18,547 nucleotides of DNA from CAZEJK01 sp964512045 (lineage in GTDB: Bacteria > Acidobacteriota > Thermoanaerobaculia > Thermoanaerobaculales > Sulfomarinibacteraceae): positions 1 to 18,547 of the forward strand of contig CAZEJK010000094.1 in the NCBI GenBank assembly GCA_964512045.1, in the 5' to 3' direction. Below the pieces are notes generated by a model, which saw only the letters and a program-made list of their open reading frames with translations, searched no databases and was not told the DNA's origin. Below, piece by piece: positions 15,803 through 18,547 of this stretch (its first letter is position 1; each line of letters starts with the position of its first letter). A program made the translations under genes and the position numbers.

Positions 15803-16381
15803 ATGGATCGGTACACAGACACGTACGTCGATCTGGAGCTGCACGGCTCGGGAGATCAGGTTGTGGGTTTCGTGGAGGGCTTTCGGCAGGGAGCGGAGTA
15901 CGCGGGCCCGCTTTGGTTTGTTGGTCGGGAGCAGGTCGATGCCCAGGGGTTTCTCGAGAGGTTGCGTGACACGCTGCACCGCGACACGCATGTGATCGTT
16001 CCGCAGGGCTTCGCGGAGGCGATCCAGGCAGCCCTGGAGAAGGTGGATGCCATCGACCTTGAGGTGGTCTCGATGCGGGTCGTGGAGGAGGCCGAGCTCA
16101 AGTTCGACTATGTCTGCTACGCATCGGACCTGGCGCCCGGCGTACGCCGGCTCATCGAGCAGGACCTGCCGGAAGGTGTGAGCCTGAGAGACTACTCGAC
16201 TGACGAGAGCCAGCAGGAGGACGCGAAGGGCATCGAGCTGTACGGCCCAGTCCACGATTACGAGCTCACTGGGCGAGGGTACTATGTCGGAGCGGTGGAC
16301 GGGATTATCGAAATGGCGAGGCGGCTGAAGGATCAGGACTTCATCCATCCGGGTCGGATCGAGCTCCATCACGCCTCGTGA
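15803..16381 (+). CDS. Uncharacterised 192-residue protein with internal duplication, coupled to SAM hydrolase gene
   Basis: I do not recognise this family. It is a soluble, acidic, alpha/beta-looking protein without signal peptide, membrane segment or Cys-based metal site (one Cys, in YVCYASDL). Residues 11-27 (LELHGSGDQVVGFVEGF) and 153-168 (YELTGRGYYVGAVDGI) align with a single gap, a shared strand-turn-helix motif suggesting two similar halves. Between them are helices with QGFAEAIQAALEKV and DLAPGVRRLIEQDL. The ATG at 15803 has GAGGAGG 5 bases upstream; an in-frame GTG six bases earlier overlaps that site and is unlikely. The stop overlaps the GTG of the SAM hydrolase gene (GTGA, 4 nt), so the two are translationally coupled and probably act together. 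Real coding is supported by the ribosome binding site and tight packing. Confidence 0.8.
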   Translation: MDRYTDTYVDLELHGSGDQVVGFVEGFRQGAEYAGPLWFVGREQVDAQGFLERLRDTLHRDTHVIVPQGFAEAIQAALEKVDAIDLEVVSMRVVEEAELKFDYVCYASDLAPGVRRLIEQDLPEGVSLRDYSTDESQQEDAKGIELYGPVHDYELTGRGYYVGAVDGIIEMARRLKDQDFIHPGRIELHHAS

Positions 16382-17211
16382 AGCCAGTCGTTCTTCTCAC
16401 CGACTTCGGCCACGACGATCATTACGTCGGAGTGCTCCACTCGATCCTGCTCCGCGACGCTCCCGGAGTGCAGCGGATCGATCTCGTGCACACCGTGCCG
16501 CCGGGGGATGTGCGGACGGGGACCTTCTTCCTCCGATCGGCGGAGGAGTACCTGCCGGCGGAGGCGGTCATCCTGGCCGTGGTGGACCCTGGCGTCGGTA
16601 CCGAGCGCAGGGCTGTCGCCGTCCTGGCCCGGGGACGGTGGCTGGTCGGACCGGACAACGGTTTGGTGGCGGCGTTCGGTCAACCGGAGCGTGCAGTGGA
16701 GCTGGACTGCGAGACGATGCAGCTCGACACGCCCTCGGCGACGTTCCACGGACGCGATCTGTTCGCTCCCGCAGCGGCGCGCCTCGCTCGCGGCGACGCC
16801 CCGGAGAGCCTGGGCCCAGAGGTGGATCCGGAAGAGCTCGAGCCCATGCTGATCCCACATCCTGAGGTCGAGGACCGTAGGATCGCCGGTGTCGTCCAGC
16901 ACATCGACAGGTTCGGAAACGCTGTGACGAACATCCGTGCGGACCAGGTGCCGGGGGATGCCGAGGTTCGGACAGGCTGGAACCGTGTGCGGCAGAAGGT
17001 GGCCACCTACGGCGAAGCTCCTGCAGATACCGCGGTGTTCCTCGCCGGTTCGAGCGGCTTCCTCGAGGTGGCGATGCGCGGCCAGTCTGTGGCGTCCGTG
17101 CTGAACATTCGTCTCGGTGATGTCATCGAGGTCACGCGACCACGGCAGAACGGCGGCGGCATGAGCGACCAGAGCCCATCCGGAGAGGCGTCCTCAGCCG
17201 ACTCCGAGTAG
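16378..17211 (+). CDS. S-adenosyl-L-methionine hydrolase (adenosine-forming), DUF62 / SAM hydroxide adenosyltransferase
   Basis: A 277-residue member of the DUF62 family, related to fluorinase and chlorinase but using hydroxide to convert SAM to adenosine and methionine. Family motifs run in order: LLTDFGHDDHYVG (6-18), VDPGVGTERRAVAV (69-82), GPDNGL, TFHGRDLFAPAAA, DRFGNAVTNI, GSSGFLEVAMRG. The Asp-Arg-His triad diagnostic of the hydrolase rather than a halogenase is present as Asp70, Arg77 and His124. The last 25 residues are a Gly/Ser-rich, acidic tail of no known role. The GTG start at 16378 overlaps the stop of the upstream unknown gene by 4 nt. The physiological role of the family is unclear; a housekeeping control of SAM is one suggestion. 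Confidence 0.93.
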   Translation: MKPVVLLTDFGHDDHYVGVLHSILLRDAPGVQRIDLVHTVPPGDVRTGTFFLRSAEEYLPAEAVILAVVDPGVGTERRAVAVLARGRWLVGPDNGLVAAFGQPERAVELDCETMQLDTPSATFHGRDLFAPAAARLARGDAPESLGPEVDPEELEPMLIPHPEVEDRRIAGVVQHIDRFGNAVTNIRADQVPGDAEVRTGWNRVRQKVATYGEAPADTAVFLAGSSGFLEVAMRGQSVASVLNIRLGDVIEVTRPRQNGGGMSDQSPSGEASSADSE

Positions 17212-17255
17212 CCGCGCCGAGCTGAAGCTGCCACGTTCCCCCGTGCTCTTTCATG

Positions 17256-17261
17256 TACAAT
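17256..17261 (+). promoter_or_regulatory. Candidate -10 element for the zinc-ribbon membrane protein gene
   Basis: TACAAT, a five-of-six match to the sigma-70 -10 consensus and unusual in this GC-rich sequence, 24 bp upstream of the ATG at 17286. No clear -35 is seen. Transcription would begin near 17268, leaving GAGGGAGA (17273-17280) as ribosome binding site. This suggests the gene is expressed separately from the SAM hydrolase gene 74 bp upstream. Confidence 0.4.
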
Positions 17262-17285
17262 CGAAGGAGGCCGAGGGAGACGTCC

Positions 17286-17963
17286 ATGGCAAGCTACTCG
17301 CATACGTGTACCGAATGTGGAGCATCGGTTCGTGTCCCGGATCGGTATGTCGGGCGAACCTTGTGGTGTACCAGCTGTGGACGACGGTTCGTGGCCGGTG
17401 CGAGCGCGAGCAGGGAGCGAGTCCGGCTCCACGCGTGCGACAGCTGCAACGCACAGATGCGGGTGCCGGCGCGGCTGGCGGGCAAGACCCTGTCGTGCCC
17501 GCAGTGTGGCGCGAAGTTCATCGCGAAGGCGCCGCCGAAACAGTCGGGATCGGGCTCTGTCCTGGACCGGAGCGTGCAAGATCCGGCACGGATCGGCCTG
17601 TACCTGACGTTGCCGTGGCTCCTCGGGGCGGTGGCAGTGTTCGTCCTGGTCTGGGCGGCGGTCCCGCTGCTCGTCGGACCCAGGATCGTGGTGATCTCGT
17701 TGGCGACATTGGTGGTGGCTGCGGTGGTGACCATGCGCGATGCCGAGCATATTGCGCACGTGACCGGCGAGGAGGTCGCTGGGCTGAGCGGCGTGATCTG
17801 GGCGGCGGGAGTGATGCTGTTGGCGCCACTCGCAGCGCCGCTGTACGCGTTCAAGCGCGGTGAGATCCAAGGGTTCTCGGCACACGGGATCGGAGTGGTC
17901 CTGTCAGTGGCGGCGTTCGCGTTCATGCTGTTGATGACATGGGCCGGGGTTGCCGGCGGCTGA
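17286..17963 (+). CDS. Membrane protein with two N-terminal MJ0042-type zinc ribbons
   Basis: A 225-residue protein of unknown function. Two tandem four-Cys zinc ribbons open it: Cys8/Cys11/Cys28/Cys31 and Cys51/Cys54/Cys71/Cys74, each with the pattern CxxC-x16-CxxC and a shared core (VRVPDRYVGRTLWC and MRVPARLAGKTLSC), so one arose by duplication of the other. A flexible Lys/Ser/Gly linker (about 80-100) leads to three or four hydrophobic segments (about 103-130, 133-150, 160-182, 193-217). The ribbons probably lie in the cytoplasm, where they could bind nucleic acid or protein. The ATG at 17286 is preceded by GAGGGAGA; the ATG at 17253 lacks a site and lies upstream of the candidate promoter start. 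Similar ribbon-plus-membrane proteins are common but uncharacterised. Confidence 0.85.
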   Translation: MASYSHTCTECGASVRVPDRYVGRTLWCTSCGRRFVAGASASRERVRLHACDSCNAQMRVPARLAGKTLSCPQCGAKFIAKAPPKQSGSGSVLDRSVQDPARIGLYLTLPWLLGAVAVFVLVWAAVPLLVGPRIVVISLATLVVAAVVTMRDAEHIAHVTGEEVAGLSGVIWAAGVMLLAPLAAPLYAFKRGEIQGFSAHGIGVVLSVAAFAFMLLMTWAGVAGG

Positions 17964-17998
17964 GCTCGTCGCGCCGCACATCGATCAGCGTGAGAACC

Positions 17999-18018
17999 GA
18001 GCCAGCTCTTAGCGGCTC
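17999..18018 (+). terminator. Hairpin after the zinc-ribbon gene, possible terminator
   Basis: GAGCC(A)GCT-CTT-AGCGGCTC forms an 8-bp stem with one bulged A and a 3-nt loop, 36 bp after the stop at 17963. No T-run follows on the plus strand, so termination strength is uncertain. It lies between converging genes and could act on either strand. Confidence 0.45.
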
Positions 18019-18030
18019 AAGACTCCGTAT

Positions 18031-18046
18031 CTTCGAAAATTCGAAG
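18031..18046. repeat. Perfect 16-bp palindrome in the convergent spacer
   Basis: CTTCGAAAATTCGAAG consists of two 7-bp arms (CTTCGAA / TTCGAAG) around AA. It sits in an AT-rich patch of an otherwise GC-rich region, 13 bp after the preceding hairpin. It could be a second hairpin of a bidirectional terminator or a binding site for a dimeric protein. Confidence 0.6.
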
Positions 18047-18115
18047 CATCCGCCGGGGACCGGATGGCCGGGATCCGGCTGTCGGGGCCGGCACCGTCGG
18101 AGCAGTGCTTTGGTT

Positions 18116-18130
18116 GCGGCCCGCGGCCGC
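18116..18130 (-). terminator. GC hairpin after the ferritin-like gene, possible terminator
   Basis: GCGGCC-CGC-GGCCGC, a 6-bp all-GC stem with a 3-nt loop, lies 30 bp beyond the minus-strand stop at 18161. There is no T-tract after it, so the call is weak. A second inverted repeat, CCGGAT-N7-ATCCGG (18060-18078), lies beyond it. Confidence 0.3.
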
Positions 18131-18160
18131 GTTGGCTGGCAATAGAGACCCACAGCAGGC

Positions 18161-18547
18161 TCAATGTGCGTGGGCTCGGGCTTCCTCCAGTGCCTCGGCC
18201 AGCCTCAGGAAGTGGTGGTGCTCGGCGGTGGACAGACGATGGAAGAGGGAACGGGCGGGAGCGCTGGCGGTGCGTGCCAGGCCGGCGTAGCGATCGAAGG
18301 CGATGGCCTCGATGGCAGTCGCGAGCTCGAGGACCTGGAGGAGCTCCGCGTGGTTGGCCCACTGCAGTGCCGTCTCGAGACGAATGCCGCCCTCGATCGT
18401 GGCCTCCGGTCCGCCTTCCGCCAGACCGAGTGAGCCGCGGAGGTCGGAGAGCTCGGTGCTGCTGAGGCCGCTGTTTGCGGCGGTGGTTGCCAGCGTGACC
18501 TGGTGCCGCTCTTCCTCCTGAGCGAGCTGCTGGAAGAGGTCGCCTGC
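18161..18547 (-). CDS. Ferritin-like / rubrerythrin-type protein, C-terminal part (5' end cut by window edge)
   Basis: 128 codons of a minus-strand frame, open to base 18547 and ending at TGA 18163-18161. The sequence shows helices 2 to 4 of a ferritin-like diiron fold: LFQQLAQEEERHQ with an ExxH-type pair, then, after a linker rich in Gly/Ser/Glu, ATAIEAIAFDRYAGLARTA supplying a helix-3 Glu, and LFHRLSTAEHHHFLRLAEAL with a second ExxH pair. This arrangement fits rubrerythrin-like oxidative-stress proteins, including those fused behind a rhodanese domain, but helix 1 and anything before it are outside the window. No rubredoxin-type Cys pairs follow helix 4. The frame ends with a short AHAH tail. 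Confidence 0.8.
   Translation of the reverse strand, partial: AGDLFQQLAQEEERHQVTLATTAANSGLSSTELSDLRGSLGLAEGGPEATIEGGIRLETALQWANHAELLQVLELATAIEAIAFDRYAGLARTASAPARSLFHRLSTAEHHHFLRLAEALEEARAHAH

Noticed and set aside
16378..17211. Fluorinase or chlorinase instead of SAM hydrolase
   Set aside because: The Asp70-Arg77-His124 triad typical of the hydroxide-using enzymes is present.

Overview
The window is GC-rich, densely coding and bacterial. A periplasm-facing antiporter with a signal peptide, a large secreted hydrolase, an O-antigen-ligase-type polymerase and an OmpR/PhoB two-component pair point to a Gram-negative envelope. The mix resembles Acidobacteriota or a neighbouring deep-branching phylum: a multidomain C45 hydrolase, a CitMHS_2-type antiporter, and an SDR-DUF2867 protein. 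That placement rests on recalled family distributions and is tentative. No tRNA, rRNA, CRISPR array, transposase or phage gene was seen. The window looks like chromosomal backbone.

Layout. (1) 1-1860 (-) is oligoendopeptidase F (M3B), nearly complete and running off the left edge. It is divergent from (2) a thiolase at 2012-3211 (+). A 149-bp spacer with a four-copy octamer repeat precedes (3) a 1056-residue secreted C45-type hydrolase (3361-6531, +) with extra domains at both ends. (4) A 298-bp convergent spacer. (5) A six-gene block on the minus strand, 13961 down to 6830: aldehyde dehydrogenase, a YceH/UPF0502 protein, a sensor kinase, an OmpR-type regulator, an O-antigen-ligase-type polymerase and an SDR-DUF2867 protein. 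The junctions are 7 nt, an 8-nt overlap, a 4-nt overlap, 0 nt and 45 nt, so at least the first five are probably one operon. (6) A 191-bp divergent promoter region. (7) A plus-strand group: antiporter with a His-rich extension, an unrecognised 192-residue protein with an internal duplication, and SAM hydrolase (DUF62), the last two overlapping by 4 nt. (8) A membrane protein with two zinc ribbons and its own candidate promoter. (9) A convergent spacer with hairpins and a perfect 16-bp palindrome. (10) The C-terminal part of a ferritin-like/rubrerythrin-type protein (18161-18547, -) running off the right edge.

How the genes may work together: the kinase and regulator are translationally coupled to each other, and the regulator directly to the polymerase. 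This suggests an envelope-sensing pair made together with a surface-polysaccharide enzyme. The SAM hydrolase is coupled to the unrecognised duplicated protein, which makes that protein the best candidate here for undescribed biology. I see no clearly novel defence, secretion or mobile system. The most unusual items are the C45 fusion protein and the duplicated 192-residue protein.
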